Shown piece by piece: positions 26,750-34,203 of a DNA stretch of 64,000 nt. A model generated the notes under the pieces. It did no database searches. It worked only from the letters and a program-made list of their open reading frames with translations, and was not told where the DNA came from. Source of the stretch: an uncultured Rubrobacteraceae bacterium (GTDB lineage: Bacteria; Actinomycetota; Rubrobacteria; Rubrobacterales; Rubrobacteraceae); the NCBI GenBank assembly GCA_902806095.1, contig CADCVF010000042.1, positions 30,288 through 94,287 on the forward strand. Direction: 5' to 3'. The translations under genes were made by a program, and so were the position numbers. The first letter of the stretch is position 1, and each line of letters begins with the position of its first letter.

Positions 26750-26840
26750 TGGTGTGTCGGGAAGGGTTCGAACTTCTACCCACGGTTCGGGAATTCGTAC
26801 GCTCGCGTTCCCGGCTGTGGGTTGCAGACCCACAAACAAA
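26750..26840. other. tRNA-like remnant near the left side of the accessory island
   Basis: The stretch contains GGAAGGGTTCGAACTTC (26759-26775), like the reversed T-arm of a tRNA on the minus strand with TGG (CCA) just outside it. It also contains a hairpin GTGGG-TTGCAGA-CCCAC (26817-26833) that, read on the plus strand, has a Cys-type GCA anticodon loop. The two cues lie on opposite strands and the T-stem does not pair well, so this is not a functional tRNA by eye. About 30 of 40 bases can be lined up with the 3' part of tRNA-Arg at 35796. It may be a decayed attachment site. Confidence 0.25.
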
Positions 26841-26938
26841 GCGTACAGGGACGGCAGTTTGCTATCCTGTCACTCGTACTATTTAATGACCCTGATGGGC
26901 AGGTGCCTCGAACCTGGATCGGGGGGGAGAGGAGAGGG

Positions 26939-27733
26939 ATGAGCACAACGTTGGTGTATGTCGGCATCGGAGCCGCCCTGGCCACAGTCGTGGGGATCTT
27001 CGCTGTGGCCATACTTTTCTTGCAGACGGCGCGCCGCTACGTCGACCTGACCGAGAAACGCCTGGAGCTACTGCGCGAAGGGGAAGCATTCCTGCTGAAG
27101 GTCGTGCAGCGCCAGGGCCGCGCCCTTGAGGAGAGTCGGGAGCGAGAAGCAGACCGACGCGGGTGGGTCCCCGAGATGGTCGGGTATCCTCTCGGACGCC
27201 AGCAGGGCGAAGAGTATTCCGAAAGCCGGTGGCCTGAGGGGTTGGATCGGCATGTGCCAGAAGCGTCTGGTGTGCACGAGCCCCCTGCAGAAGACAGAGA
27301 GCAGAGGCGGGGGAGGACACCGAAGACGGGCGAAGCGGCGTCGCTGCCCAAAGATGGTGCACCGCTGCTTGGAGTCCAGGTGCCGCACCCTGACGACGAT
27401 GTGCCCCGTCGCGGCTGGAACAACTCGCCGGCCAAATTCTTCCAGAAGTGCTATGACAGATACCTTGAGCACTACGAGGGCTACGTGCGGCTCGCCGAGC
27501 GGATCCACGGGATGCGTGCCGAGGATGAGGCTAGCCATGGCACCCTCTCGAGGCGGGAGTGGGAGGACAAGCTGCGCCGGGCGTACGACGCCATTGAGAG
27601 GACCACCCAGAGACTGGATATGCTCGAGGAGCACTACCCCGAGTTGGCGACCGACAGCGATCGCATCTCGTCCCGCATCGGTACCGCCCGCCTTCATGCC
27701 GGTCTCGCAGAACGCTTCGGCCGCATACCCTGA
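26939..27733 (+). CDS. Membrane-anchored hypothetical protein
   Basis: A 264-residue protein with a single N-terminal transmembrane helix (about residues 4-28, LVYVGIGAALATVVGIFAVAILFL), then a charged, probably coiled segment and a proline/glutamate-rich disordered middle (about 75-165). A C-terminal helical domain (about 170-264) has aromatic residues (KFFQKCYDRYLEHYEGYV). The ATG at 26939 is chosen because GAGAGGAGAGGG lies directly upstream; the longer frame from 26717 reads through the tRNA-like remnant. It is unlike any family I know and is the first gene of the accessory island. Confidence 0.65.
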   Translation: MSTTLVYVGIGAALATVVGIFAVAILFLQTARRYVDLTEKRLELLREGEAFLLKVVQRQGRALEESREREADRRGWVPEMVGYPLGRQQGEEYSESRWPEGLDRHVPEASGVHEPPAEDREQRRGRTPKTGEAASLPKDGAPLLGVQVPHPDDDVPRRGWNNSPAKFFQKCYDRYLEHYEGYVRLAERIHGMRAEDEASHGTLSRREWEDKLRRAYDAIERTTQRLDMLEEHYPELATDSDRISSRIGTARLHAGLAERFGRIP

Positions 27734-27857
27734 ACATAGGACCTCACGTGCGCAATGCACTTGCCGCCCAGGCATGAATCAGCGCTAGCGCGATGGCCGC
27801 TGCGCTCGGAAAGCCGCGTTGCGAACCCCGTCACAAACCCCACGTACGTAGAGGGAC

Positions 27858-28300
27858 CTAGCTCGGCAGAAATCTGCTCGTGGTTGGTTTCTCTCGTTCG
27901 GCCAGTAGTGTCGTGGAGACGGATAGCGCCCCCCGGAGGTCACTCGGGCGTAGATCTATGCAAGATCCCGTATGCCAACTTCCCGGAATCATCCAGCGTA
28001 CTGAAAAACGCCATGCTTCGATCGTGCGATGTCGGCAGGGTGGGTGCGGGGATGGCTTTTCGGGCGAGCGCAGGGCCGCCACCATCGCGGGCTTCCTCGG
28101 ACCTCTGCTCCCGAAGGCCAAGAGCCGCTTGACGTTTTGCCCCGAAGCGATCATGAGTGCCTCTGAGTTCACCTTCTCTAGCCCCCTTAGCCTGAACCTC
28201 CTCGATACGTGCCATTCCTTGGCCTCCCCGAACAGCGGCTCTACCCATACCGCGCGCTTGGTGGGAGACGGCGAGCCGTCAAAGGCGCCGTGCTCTAGGG
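27858..28300 (-). pseudogene. C-terminal remnant of a DDE transposase
   Basis: Translating the minus strand from about 28300 gives a continuous segment containing KRAVWVEPLFGEAKEW and RRFRLRGLEKVNSEALMIAS, then GQNVKRLLAF. This matches the C-terminal end of IS5/IS1182-type DDE transposases: the catalytic Glu region (EPLFGEAKE), then the 'R-G-L-x-K-V' and 'A-x-N-x-K-R/K-L' motifs. No start codon, N-terminal half or first two catalytic Asp are present, so only the last quarter survives. Terminal inverted repeats were not found by eye. Confidence 0.65.
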
Positions 28301-28351
28301 GAGCCGGAGACCATCGAAGAGCAGCGACAGAAGCTCTCGGGATCGGTGAAG

Positions 28352-28504
28352 ATGAGGAGAGAGGTAGTTGCAGAGCTCGGCACGGACCCCGAGTTTGTCC
28401 GAGCGGTACAGGACGCTCTCGCCCAAAGAGATGCTGTTCTGTACGGAGATGGTCGCCCCGGACCTGTGGACCTACCGCCAGACGGGCGAGACGCTCTGGA
28501 GTAA
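28352..28504 (+). CDS. Small hypothetical protein (50 aa)
   Basis: A 50-residue open frame starting ATG 28352 (or GTG 28346) with third-position GC typical of real genes here. The product reads MRREVVAELGTD, PEFVRAVQDALAQRDA, then a GDGRPGPVDLPPDG stretch, ending DALE. The frame is open upstream to beyond 28300, so the start is uncertain and it may once have been longer. It lies between the transposase remnant and the frameshifted coiled-coil gene. No family recognised. Confidence 0.4.
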   Translation: MRREVVAELGTDPEFVRAVQDALAQRDAVLYGDGRPGPVDLPPDGRDALE

Positions 28505-28566
28505 GCAGCCAGCGAAGCTAGCCAGACGGCACGGAGCTCCGTGCCGAGATCCGCCACCGCCGCTGT

Positions 28567-29321
28567 GTGAGACCTTCGGAGTGGGAAGAGATAGAGCGGA
28601 TGCTAAAGGGCAAGGCCAAACGACGAGAGGAGAGGCGAGTTTTGGGCACGGAAGAACCACAGACGAAGCTAGAGGAAAGCCGCAGAGGGGCACGGGAGGC
28701 CCGCGAGGAGGCCATCTCGACCATCGAGCGCCTTATAGAGGAGCGCCGGCACCTAATCCCTGAGGCGGTGGCCGGAGAGGAGACAGCCTACGAACGGCTG
28801 GTGGAGCTCGAGCGCCTCGTCCACGAGGCGCGAGTACGCCAGGAGTTGGCCGAGAGCGCCCTCCAAGAGTTGGATCGGCGCGAACAACAGGAGCGCGAGC
28901 GGGTAGCAGAGGAACGCCAGCGCGAACTCGAAGCACGCTTCGACGAACTCGTCGGGGACGCAAGAAGCTGCTTGGGGAGGTCGCGAAGGCCCTCGACGTT
29001 TTAGAGAAGAAGGCGAAGGCTTTGCTGGAGCTCCACCAAGAGCAGAGAGAGGTTGGAGAGGAGATGGGGCGCTACCGGCATGTGGCGGCCTACGATTACG
29101 TCCTCAAGGATCGCATCCTCGCTAGGCTGGGAGGCGTTCTCATGGGCGTTCCGGGCGCAGCTACTTGGAGGCACACACCGCTAACCGAAGACGAGTGGTT
29201 TACCAGGACCATCGTCGAAGAGAAGCGGGTGAGAGAAATCCAGGAGAAGGCGAAAAGGCTCCAGGAGGAGAGGGAAGACCCTGGCGCGGAGATCGTCGAG
29301 CAGGTGAGAGGGATAGGGTGA
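28567..29321 (+). pseudogene. Frameshifted coiled-coil protein
   Basis: The first 130 codons (from GTG 28567) encode a charged, Glu/Arg-rich coiled coil (AREEAISTIERLIEERRH, RREQQERERVAEERQRELE). The frame then runs on to a stop at 29004 with a composition break. Coding character continues in another frame with RKKLLGEVAKALDVLEKKAKALLELHQ up to 29321. Adding one G to the GGGG run near 28952-28955 joins both parts without a stop into about 250 residues. So this is either a one-base deletion, a sequencing error or a programmed slip. No homologue recognised. Confidence 0.6.
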
Positions 29322-29351
29322 GCGTTCGTAGCAGAGCGAGCAGACACCCTC

Positions 29352-29636
29352 TTGGACCGGATTGAGGCTTTGCAGCGCCGGATTGAGGAGTTTCTGTCTC
29401 GGGTTGAGCACACCGAAAACTACTCCGCCACGCTTGGGGCATTTCGCGAGATGCGCTCCACCCTGGAGCTGATAGGAGAGGTAACGAAGGAGCTTGATCG
29501 CGCCGGTACCGTAAACCTGGAGTTGACTGTCGAGTGGCAGGAGGTAAAGAATCTGATCGTAACCGCCCTTATCCCGTACCCGCAGGCCCGGGCGGCGGTG
29601 TTTAGCGCCCTTGAGGAGGCACCTGATGGGCATTAG
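29352..29636 (+). CDS. Small helical hypothetical protein
   Basis: A 94-residue protein, possibly from TTG 29352, in the same frame as the preceding gene and 30 bases after its stop. An N-terminal helix (DRIEALQRRIEEFLSRVE) is followed by FREMRSTLELIGEVTKELD and a tail with EWQEVKNLIVTALIPYPQARAAVFSALEE. The tail resembles the end of phage terminase small-subunit-like or HTH proteins, in which 'EW...L...I..AL.PYPEAR..V..AL' is recurrent. That similarity comes from memory and is tentative. A weak start leaves open that it is the 3' part of a longer broken gene. Confidence 0.5.
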   Translation: MDRIEALQRRIEEFLSRVEHTENYSATLGAFREMRSTLELIGEVTKELDRAGTVNLELTVEWQEVKNLIVTALIPYPQARAAVFSALEEAPDGH

Positions 29637-29701
29637 AGATCGCCCTGTGTCCTAAGCCTTAGCCGTGCAAGGGGGCCATCACCACGAGCCAGAGGCGATT
29701 C

Positions 29702-29935
29702 ATGCCGGACGGCAGCGTGGAGGTCTCCGGCGAGCTCCCACCTCCGCTCTGTGAGGCCTGTCTGGAGCGCGACAACCCCAACTCTCCGATCCGCCACATC
29801 GAGATCCTGCACGGTTTCCCCCCTGGACGAGACGTCTGGGAGGTCATGGATACCGAAAGCGCCGCTCGAGAAGGCGAAGGCAAGGCGATCCTCAAAGTTG
29901 TGTACGACGACCCACCCGAAAGCGAAAGCGTCTAG
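29702..29935 (+). CDS. Small hypothetical protein (77 aa)
   Basis: A 77-residue acidic protein beginning MPDGSVEVSGELPPPLCEACLERD. The C-x2-C in residues 17-20 could be half of a metal site. Residues 30-55 (RHIEILHGFPPGRDVWEVMD) are the most structured part. No family is recognised. It stands alone in the island, with a weak ribosome-binding site (GAGGCG) and a hairpin 60 bases after its stop. Confidence 0.45.
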   Translation: MPDGSVEVSGELPPPLCEACLERDNPNSPIRHIEILHGFPPGRDVWEVMDTESAAREGEGKAILKVVYDDPPESESV

Positions 29936-29995
29936 TCAACGACAGCGGGGCAGCGGCAGTTGACCTCCTTGCTGCCGTCCACATCAGCCCCTTCA

Positions 29996-30029
29996 GAGGG
30001 TGTCCTGTTGAGAGGTCCAGGACACCCTC
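29996..30029 (+). terminator. Hairpin, probable terminator
   Basis: GAGGGTGTCCTG (29996-30007) pairs perfectly with CAGGACACCCTC (30018-30029) around a 10-base loop. No T-run follows, so termination is inferred only from its place downstream of a gene. The remaining bases up to 30309 show no gene or motif. Confidence 0.4.
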
Positions 30030-30309
30030 CGATGACCTCACAGCGCTCGCTATGACCGAAGCGGCGTACCTCGAGGCCCGGCGCCGCAGGGATCTCTAGC
30101 TAGTTGGCGAGTCGGCACTCAATCTAGTAGTCAAACAAGGTCCGCGCCATGATTCTGCGGTGCTCGACCTCGAAGCGTCGAGATGCCTACGGTGCACAAC
30201 GAATGGGCACCCTCGCATCCCCCGTAGGGTGTGGTGACGAACAACAATGCCGAATATTGGCGTGGCGGATAAACTGTATGCAAGCTGGTAACTAGCGAGG
30301 GAGACGAAC

Positions 30310-30543
30310 ATGGAACCCAAAGGGGAACGGCAGATCTCGGACCGATGGAGGGGCGAACCCGTGGAGGTGATACACCACATCCAGCAGGGCGGCGTCTTGT
30401 CGGTGGGACCCACCGCCGGCGTCCTGGAAGAGAGCGACGACACGGGCGTACTCCTCTCGGTTACCGACCCTCAACGGGGCAGTGTGGAGCATCGCTTCTT
30501 TCCCTGGTCCTCTGTAATCCAGATGATCGCGCCCCTAGGGTAA
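30310..30543 (+). CDS. Hypothetical protein, possible Sm-like fold
   Basis: A 77-residue protein with GAGGGAGA before its ATG. Residues 15-75 show a strand pattern with a Gly-Val-Leu turn and an end in FFPWSSVIQMIAPLG. This is reminiscent of Sm/LSm-like or small RNA/DNA-binding beta-barrels in which 'L-x-G-x-L ... V-x-IPW-x-x-I' recurs. The resemblance is by pattern only. It belongs to a set of short island genes on the plus strand. Confidence 0.5.
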   Translation: MEPKGERQISDRWRGEPVEVIHHIQQGGVLSVGPTAGVLEESDDTGVLLSVTDPQRGSVEHRFFPWSSVIQMIAPLG

Positions 30544-30698
30544 GGCGGGGGTATCGCACAGCGTCTAGTTGGACGTATTGCATCTCATCCTCTGCAGGTC
30601 GGGAACCCGAAAGCCCCGGCCCGCTACGGGAGAGGCTCAGGAGGCCGCACGGCTGCCGTAGTGGCGTAGAATGTTTCGTAGCCGAACGGGAGGTGGTG

Positions 30699-30944
30699 AT
30701 GGAACGAGATGATGCCGAGTTCAGGGCTGCAAACGAGCGGATTACGACGATGGCCGAGGAGCTGCGCAAGGCGGAGTTGGTGCGCGACAGGCTAGAAGAC
30801 CTGGACCGGCTCATGGGCTCCTACCCGGAAGGCCACGACATGCGGGCGCGCCTGGAGGAGCTGCATGTGGATCGGGCTCTTGAGGGGGTGAACGAAGACA
30901 TCCGAGTACTGATGGACGCTCTACAGTACCCGCGCGGTACCTGA
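30699..30944 (+). CDS. Small helical hypothetical protein (81 aa)
   Basis: Starts ATG 30699 with GGGAGGTGGTG upstream. Nearly all of its 81 residues are predicted helical with Glu/Arg-rich heptads (EFRAANERITTMAEELRKAEL, RDRLEDLDRLM), indicating a short coiled coil. The longer frame from 30345 is the shadow of the preceding gene plus non-coding sequence. No family recognised. Confidence 0.5.
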   Translation: MERDDAEFRAANERITTMAEELRKAELVRDRLEDLDRLMGSYPEGHDMRARLEELHVDRALEGVNEDIRVLMDALQYPRGT

Positions 30945-31104
30945 GCGCCTCCCAGGGTAGTCATGGCTGCGCCGCCGACGATCTCGTGCCGAACCTCGTC
31001 ACAATGACCGCACCTATGGCCCGACCGTTGGCGCTTGTAAAGCAACCACAACGCGCCCCGAAGGGATAAGCTTGCGTCTACCGGCAACGTAGGAGGTAAA
31101 GGGA

Positions 31105-31662
31105 GTGGACCTCGCGAGCATCGCGCAAGTGGTTTCGGCCGTCGGCACCGTGGGCCTTACGGTCCTGTTCGGGTTCCAGCTGAGGGTGTTCTACCGGCAG
31201 GTATTGGTAAACCGTGACACCCTAAAGGAGATGCGCGAGGCCCGCCTCTCCCACGAACGTCCCCAGGTTGTGGTCACCGCGGAGTATCGTCACGGCACCC
31301 TCGTCGAGGTCGTCATCTCCAACATCGGAAGGGGTGATGCGAAGGACATCACGTTCGAGTTCTCCGCGCCGATGGAGAGCTCGGTGAGCTACCGGCGGGA
31401 CTCGGAGGTCATCCCCTTGAGCGAGCTGCCCCACTTCAAGGAGGGTTTAAGCTACCTCGCACCCGGCGCGGAGATCACTACCGTCTGGGACTACCACGCG
31501 AACCTCGTGCCGCTGCTGCGGGAGATGGAACTGCACGAGGGGATCATGGTCACCAGCCGCTACGAGTCGCTCACCGGCGAGCCCTACGAGACCCTCTGGA
31601 CGATCAACCCGCTGCTCCTGCCGGGAGGCCTCTACGCCACGGAGACGGGCACGACAGAATGA
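31105..31662 (+). CDS. Membrane-anchored hypothetical protein
   Basis: A 185-residue protein with a strong ribosome-binding site (AGGAGGTAAAGGGA) before a GTG start. Residues 5-25 (IAQVVSAVGTVGLTVLFGFQL) form one membrane segment, followed by a short basic helix (RQVLVNRDTLKEMREA). A beta-rich domain (about 55-185) contains RPQVVVTAEY and VVISNIGRGDAKDITFEFS. This layout resembles a common family of actinobacterial membrane-anchored proteins of unknown role. The topology puts the domain in the cytoplasm or outside depending on helix orientation, which is not resolved here. Confidence 0.65.
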   Translation: MDLASIAQVVSAVGTVGLTVLFGFQLRVFYRQVLVNRDTLKEMREARLSHERPQVVVTAEYRHGTLVEVVISNIGRGDAKDITFEFSAPMESSVSYRRDSEVIPLSELPHFKEGLSYLAPGAEITTVWDYHANLVPLLREMELHEGIMVTSRYESLTGEPYETLWTINPLLLPGGLYATETGTTE

Positions 31663-31816
31663 GCGATCGCTTGGTTAAGGCAGGAGATCCTGGTCTAGGA
31701 CCCGCTCATTGTTTCCCGCCAGCTGTGCCAAGGTCGTTAGGTTCGGGGTAAAGCGTTCGTCCGGAAACAACCCCATTAGTGCAGTGCTTCCAGGACAAAC
31801 AGCGAAGGTCCAAGTT

Positions 31817-31996
31817 TTACGGGGCGGTCTCGCGCTCGATGCGCTCCACCTCCTCGCGAGGGATGTGGACCGCGCCGGCGAACTTGTCGGCCTTGAGCAC
31901 CCCGCGTTCCACCATATCCTGAACCGTCGTACGAGTGAGGCCGAGATAGTCGGCCGCTTCCGTTATGGTGACTTTCTTGCGGTTTTTGTCTTCCAC
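31817..31996 (-). CDS. Excisionase-family helix-turn-helix protein
   Basis: A 59-residue protein too short for most gene finders, starting at GTG 31996. It has the AlpA/Xis (MerR-like winged helix) pattern: KVTITEAADYLGLTRTTVQ (helix-turn-helix, residues 8-26), then DMVERGVLKADKF and VHIPREEVERIERE, matching the wing and final helix of 'helix-turn-helix domain, excisionase family' proteins. In an island with an integrase remnant it may be the recombination directionality factor or a small regulator. A perfect 19-base palindrome lies 15 bases upstream of its start. Confidence 0.75.
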   Translation of the reverse strand: MEDKNRKKVTITEAADYLGLTRTTVQDMVERGVLKADKFAGAVHIPREEVERIERETAP

Positions 31997-32011
31997 CCTA
32001 GTATCTCCCCA

Positions 32012-32030
32012 CCCGGCAACCGTTGCCGGG
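32012..32030. promoter_or_regulatory. Perfect palindrome upstream of the excisionase-like gene, likely operator
   Basis: CCCGGCAAC (32012-32020), one base, then GTTGCCGGG (32022-32030). The 9-bp arms match exactly and are centred 25 bases before the GTG at 31996. The spacing suits an operator between promoter and gene; no T-run is present on the gene strand to suggest a terminator. Confidence 0.5.
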
Positions 32031-32096
32031 TCGCCCCAAAGGATACCCCGGTCCGGAGATCCTGGTGCGTGTAAGAGTGCGGGTACCCCGTTCGCC

Positions 32097-32240
32097 CTAG
32101 TTGCCGCGCAGCCTGGACTTCAGTGCCCACTTCCTCTCCCTCAGCTTCTTCCTTCTAGCGGGGTTCTGGGTCGACTCTAGCTTGGCATTGATCCGCCCGA
32201 TATTTTGCTCGAGCCTCTGCCTGATCTTCTCGTTGTTCAT
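32097..32240 (-). CDS. Small basic protein (47 aa)
   Basis: A 47-residue frame with an excellent ribosome-binding site (GGAGGAG, 6 bases before ATG 32240). The product is very basic and helical (MNNEKIRQRLEQN, ARRKKLRERKWALKSRL), with no cysteines. It could bind nucleic acid. It lies between the terminator at 32255-32285 and the excisionase-like gene on the same strand. No family recognised. Confidence 0.5.
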   Translation of the reverse strand: MNNEKIRQRLEQNIGRINAKLESTQNPARRKKLRERKWALKSRLRGN

Positions 32241-32254
32241 TTCTCCTCCTCACG

Positions 32255-32285
32255 ATAAAGGGCCGGAGCCCGAAAGCCCCGGCCC
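32255..32285 (-). terminator. Rho-independent terminator
   Basis: GGGCCGG (32260-32266) pairs with CCGGCCC (32279-32285), and on the minus strand the stem is followed by TTTAT. It lies 20 bases past the stop of the gene at 32306-32533. It shares the 17-mer CCCGAAAGCCCCGGCCC with 30606-30622. Confidence 0.65.
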
Positions 32286-32305
32286 AGCATAACGCCCCTC
32301 TTGTT

Positions 32306-32533
32306 CTACTCTTGCTCGCTCTGGAAGCGGGGCACGAGCATCTCCTTGGCCCGCTGGGTGGCCTCCAGATTGTTCTCGAGCACGGCGTTGAAGAACTCCA
32401 CGAGCTCCTGGTCGCCCTCCTGCTCGGCGTCCTGGATGTAGGTCTTCAGCGACTCTACGTTGTCGGAGGAGTGGTAGAGAACGCTGATGAGGTTGTAGTT
32501 TTTGTCCTTGGGCTGTCTTGAGGCTTCGGTCAT
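32306..32533 (-). CDS. Small hypothetical protein, possibly ferritin-like helical
   Basis: A 75-residue protein from ATG 32533 with GAGAGGGAGAGA upstream. It has two long helices: YNLISVLYHSSDNVESLKTYIQDAEQ and DQELVEFFNAVLENNLEATQRAKEML. The spacing of Tyr, His, Asp and Glu recalls half of a ferritin-like four-helix bundle, as in other short stress-related proteins of high-GC bacteria and cyanobacteria. The call is tentative. It sits near CsbD and monooxygenase-like genes, so a stress role for this block is plausible. Confidence 0.6.
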   Translation of the reverse strand: MTEASRQPKDKNYNLISVLYHSSDNVESLKTYIQDAEQEGDQELVEFFNAVLENNLEATQRAKEMLVPRFQSEQE

Positions 32534-32640
32534 CGTCTCTCCCTCTCTGCTCTGGGTGTCCTTATTGCTCTTTCTCATACCGAATCCGCTTGTATGGTCT
32601 CGCTTTCCGGTTGCGGGCACACACTATGACCCTTCCCCTT

Positions 32641-32671
32641 CGTCATTCCCGCGAAAGCGGGGATCCACGGG
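32641..32671. repeat. REP-like palindromic sequence TCATTCCCGCGAAAGCGGG
   Basis: CCCGC-GAAA-GCGGG (32648-32661) sits inside TCATTCCCGCGAAAGCGGGGATCCA. It closely matches a palindromic word very common in intergenic regions of proteobacteria such as Neisseria, Pseudomonas and Xanthomonas. It is the only recognisable item in the 277-base gap between 32534 and 32810. Confidence 0.5.
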
Positions 32672-32810
32672 TAGTAGAAGACGTAGGTCCGTGCCTACTG
32701 GCGTCACTGTTCACCCGGATTCGGTATCATACCCCGATCCGAGGATTCTACAAACACGTAAGGGGCCGGGGCTCTTCGCAGCCCTGGCCATGCTGGTTAG
32801 TGGAGCTACC

Positions 32811-33053
32811 TTAACGCCCCGACAAGGTGTCGCCTAGGTTGCCTAGCAACCCCTTGTCCTTGAGCTCTTGCTTGTCTCGCTCCCTCTCCGCTTCCTTGGC
32901 TTTGGCCTGCTCCTGGCGGGTCTTCTCCTTCTGCGCCGCTTCCTCTCCTGCTGCACCGGCCCTCTGTTGGGCGTGGCCTTCGGCCTTCTTGTCCTCGTCG
33001 CCGGTTATGGCCCCGGCGGCTTCCTTCATCTTGCCCTTGGCTTTGTCCGTCAT
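32811..33053 (-). CDS. CsbD-family stress-related protein
   Basis: An 80-residue, very hydrophilic protein. The N-terminus DKAKGKMKEAAGAITGDEDKKAEG is the CsbD pattern, in which G-K and G-D-E-K-K-x-E-G repeats are conserved. The second half is an extended Glu/Lys/Gln coiled tail (KEKTRQEQAKAKEAERERD). CsbD proteins are induced by general stress in Bacillus and other bacteria, and their mechanism is unknown. ATG start with AGGAGG some 10 bases upstream. Confidence 0.82.
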   Translation of the reverse strand: MTDKAKGKMKEAAGAITGDEDKKAEGHAQQRAGAAGEEAAQKEKTRQEQAKAKEAERERDKQELKDKGLLGNLGDTLSGR

Positions 33054-33284
33054 TTTTGGTGCGGCCTCCTCTTCGTCGTTTGGCCCTTATCTCTTACGTA
33101 ACCCGATCCCTGAAAGCCTAAACACGAAGAGCTTAAAGCCCGTGCCCCAGGTCCGTTCGGCCCAGGATCGCCGGTGAGGTAGTTATACTCCGATGGGTAT
33201 TGTGTTTCTTTTGTACAGGATTAGCAGGCTTGTGGTCCTGGCGTACGTAAGAAACACCCTGCGGCATAGGGTCGGGGCAAAGCG

Positions 33285-33316
33285 AAGGGCCGGGACCGTC
33301 AGGAGCCTCGGCTCTT
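33285..33316 (-). terminator. Possible terminator hairpin
   Basis: AAGGGCCGGG (from 33285) pairs with CCTCGGCTCTT (to 33316) with two G-T wobbles. It lies about 35 bases past the stop of the gene at 33352-33642. The T-tract on the minus strand is poor (TTCGCTTT). The rest of the 33054-33351 gap shows nothing identifiable. Confidence 0.4.
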
Positions 33317-33351
33317 TCATCTAGCTCTCGAACCCTCTCTGTGTGTCTCGC

Positions 33352-33642
33352 CTAGCCCGCCTTGTACACGACAACCTCACCGGCCGTGACTTGCGGTGGG
33401 TTCGGCATCAAGGGAGCTAGATGCTCTGCCACGAACTCTCCAGCCCTAAAGGTAGACTGCTCCTCGGCGTCCTTATGCTCAAAGAGGCTAATCCCAACCA
33501 GTACGCCGTCCCCGGCGTCGACCGTGTAGTGAGCCACGAACCCCGGCATTTCGCTGATGATGGGCACAAAGCCCTCCTTGGCAACCTGCGCCACCTTTTG
33601 CGAGTCTCTCACGCCCTCGAACCGTCGCACTGCAGCGTACAT
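33352..33642 (-). CDS. Dimeric alpha-beta barrel protein (antibiotic biosynthesis monooxygenase-like)
   Basis: A 96-residue protein with a strong TAGGAGGTGAG ribosome-binding site. Order of elements: a strand (YAAVRRFEGV), a helix (AQVAKEGFVPIISEMPGFVAHY), and strands with VLVGISLFEHKDAEEQ. A C-terminal helix and strand follow (FVAEHLAPLM, GEVVVYKAG). 'MPGF' followed by an 'F-x-x-K/R-x-x-A-E-x-S' block is characteristic of ABM/EthD-like ferredoxin-fold domains. Catalytic activity is uncertain because many members have no known substrate. Confidence 0.75.
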   Translation of the reverse strand: MYAAVRRFEGVRDSQKVAQVAKEGFVPIISEMPGFVAHYTVDAGDGVLVGISLFEHKDAEEQSTFRAGEFVAEHLAPLMPNPPQVTAGEVVVYKAG

Positions 33643-34039
33643 AGCTTTCGCTCACCTCCTAAGAGAGGGCGGGACCCTTAGGCTCCGCCTAAAGTTGTTC
33701 AACGTCTTCAGTGTGAAGGGTTACAATTCCTGGCGCAACTTCCGAGATTGCGGGTTAGCCGAAGTTCGCAGAATTCTACTTTCCCCGGCGTTGGGCGAAG
33801 AGCGCACAGCCCCGCCCCGATAGGGCCAGGAACATCGGCGAGGGTATGATCCCACGCCGGGGCAGGAGGAGACGTTCGCGAGTTGTTTGTGTACACAGCC
33901 ACAAGAGGCCGTAGGGCGGGGCGGCCGGGAGAGGGCTTAGGGAATCGGGACGGGGCCGTGCGACCTTCGCCAACTGGCTTGTCAGCACGCGGCAGTAACG
34001 AGGCACAGGAACCGTCAGTTTGGTACATCCCCTTCCGTC

Positions 34040-34133
34040 GCGAAACTACCTCTGCAACCTCTACGGTGGATCTACGGCAAATCTGCGGCAGCTGGGTTGC
34101 ATCTCCCGATGTTGCGAAACTACCTCTGCAACC
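34040..34133. repeat. Two 20-bp direct repeats, 74 bases apart
   Basis: GCGAAACTACCTCTGCAACC occurs identically at 34040-34059 and 34114-34133. The 573-base region from 33643 to 34215 otherwise holds no credible gene, only a small hairpin at about 33678-33695. The repeats could be recombination scars or protein-binding sites. Confidence 0.7.
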
Positions 34134-34172
34134 GGACCTGTAACACCTTGTGGCGTGGCGGCTGAGAGCACG

Positions 34173-34203
34173 ATAAAGGCCGGGGCCCCGTAGGACCCTG
34201 GCC
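34173..34203 (-). terminator. Rho-independent terminator
   Basis: GGCCGGGG (34178-34185) pairs with CCCTGGCC (34196-34203), with TTTAT following on the minus strand. It lies 13 bases beyond the stop of the gene at 34216-34512. The sequence CACGATAAAGGCCGGGGC closely repeats CACGATAAAGGGCCGGAGC at 32251. Confidence 0.6.

Noticed and set aside
26750..26840. Functional tRNA-Cys or tRNA-Leu
   Set aside because: The anticodon hairpin and T-arm cues are on opposite strands, the T-stem mismatches and no acceptor stem can be formed.
27755..28132. Plus-strand frame opposite the transposase remnant
   Set aside because: The minus strand has recognisable transposase motifs, so the plus frame is a shadow.
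28368..28763. Plus-strand 131-codon frame starting MQSSARTPS
   Set aside because: Composition is shadow-like and it overlaps the better small frame at 28352-28504 and the coiled-coil gene.
34040..34133. CRISPR or tandem repeat array
   Set aside because: Only two units, spacer of 54 bases, no cas genes.
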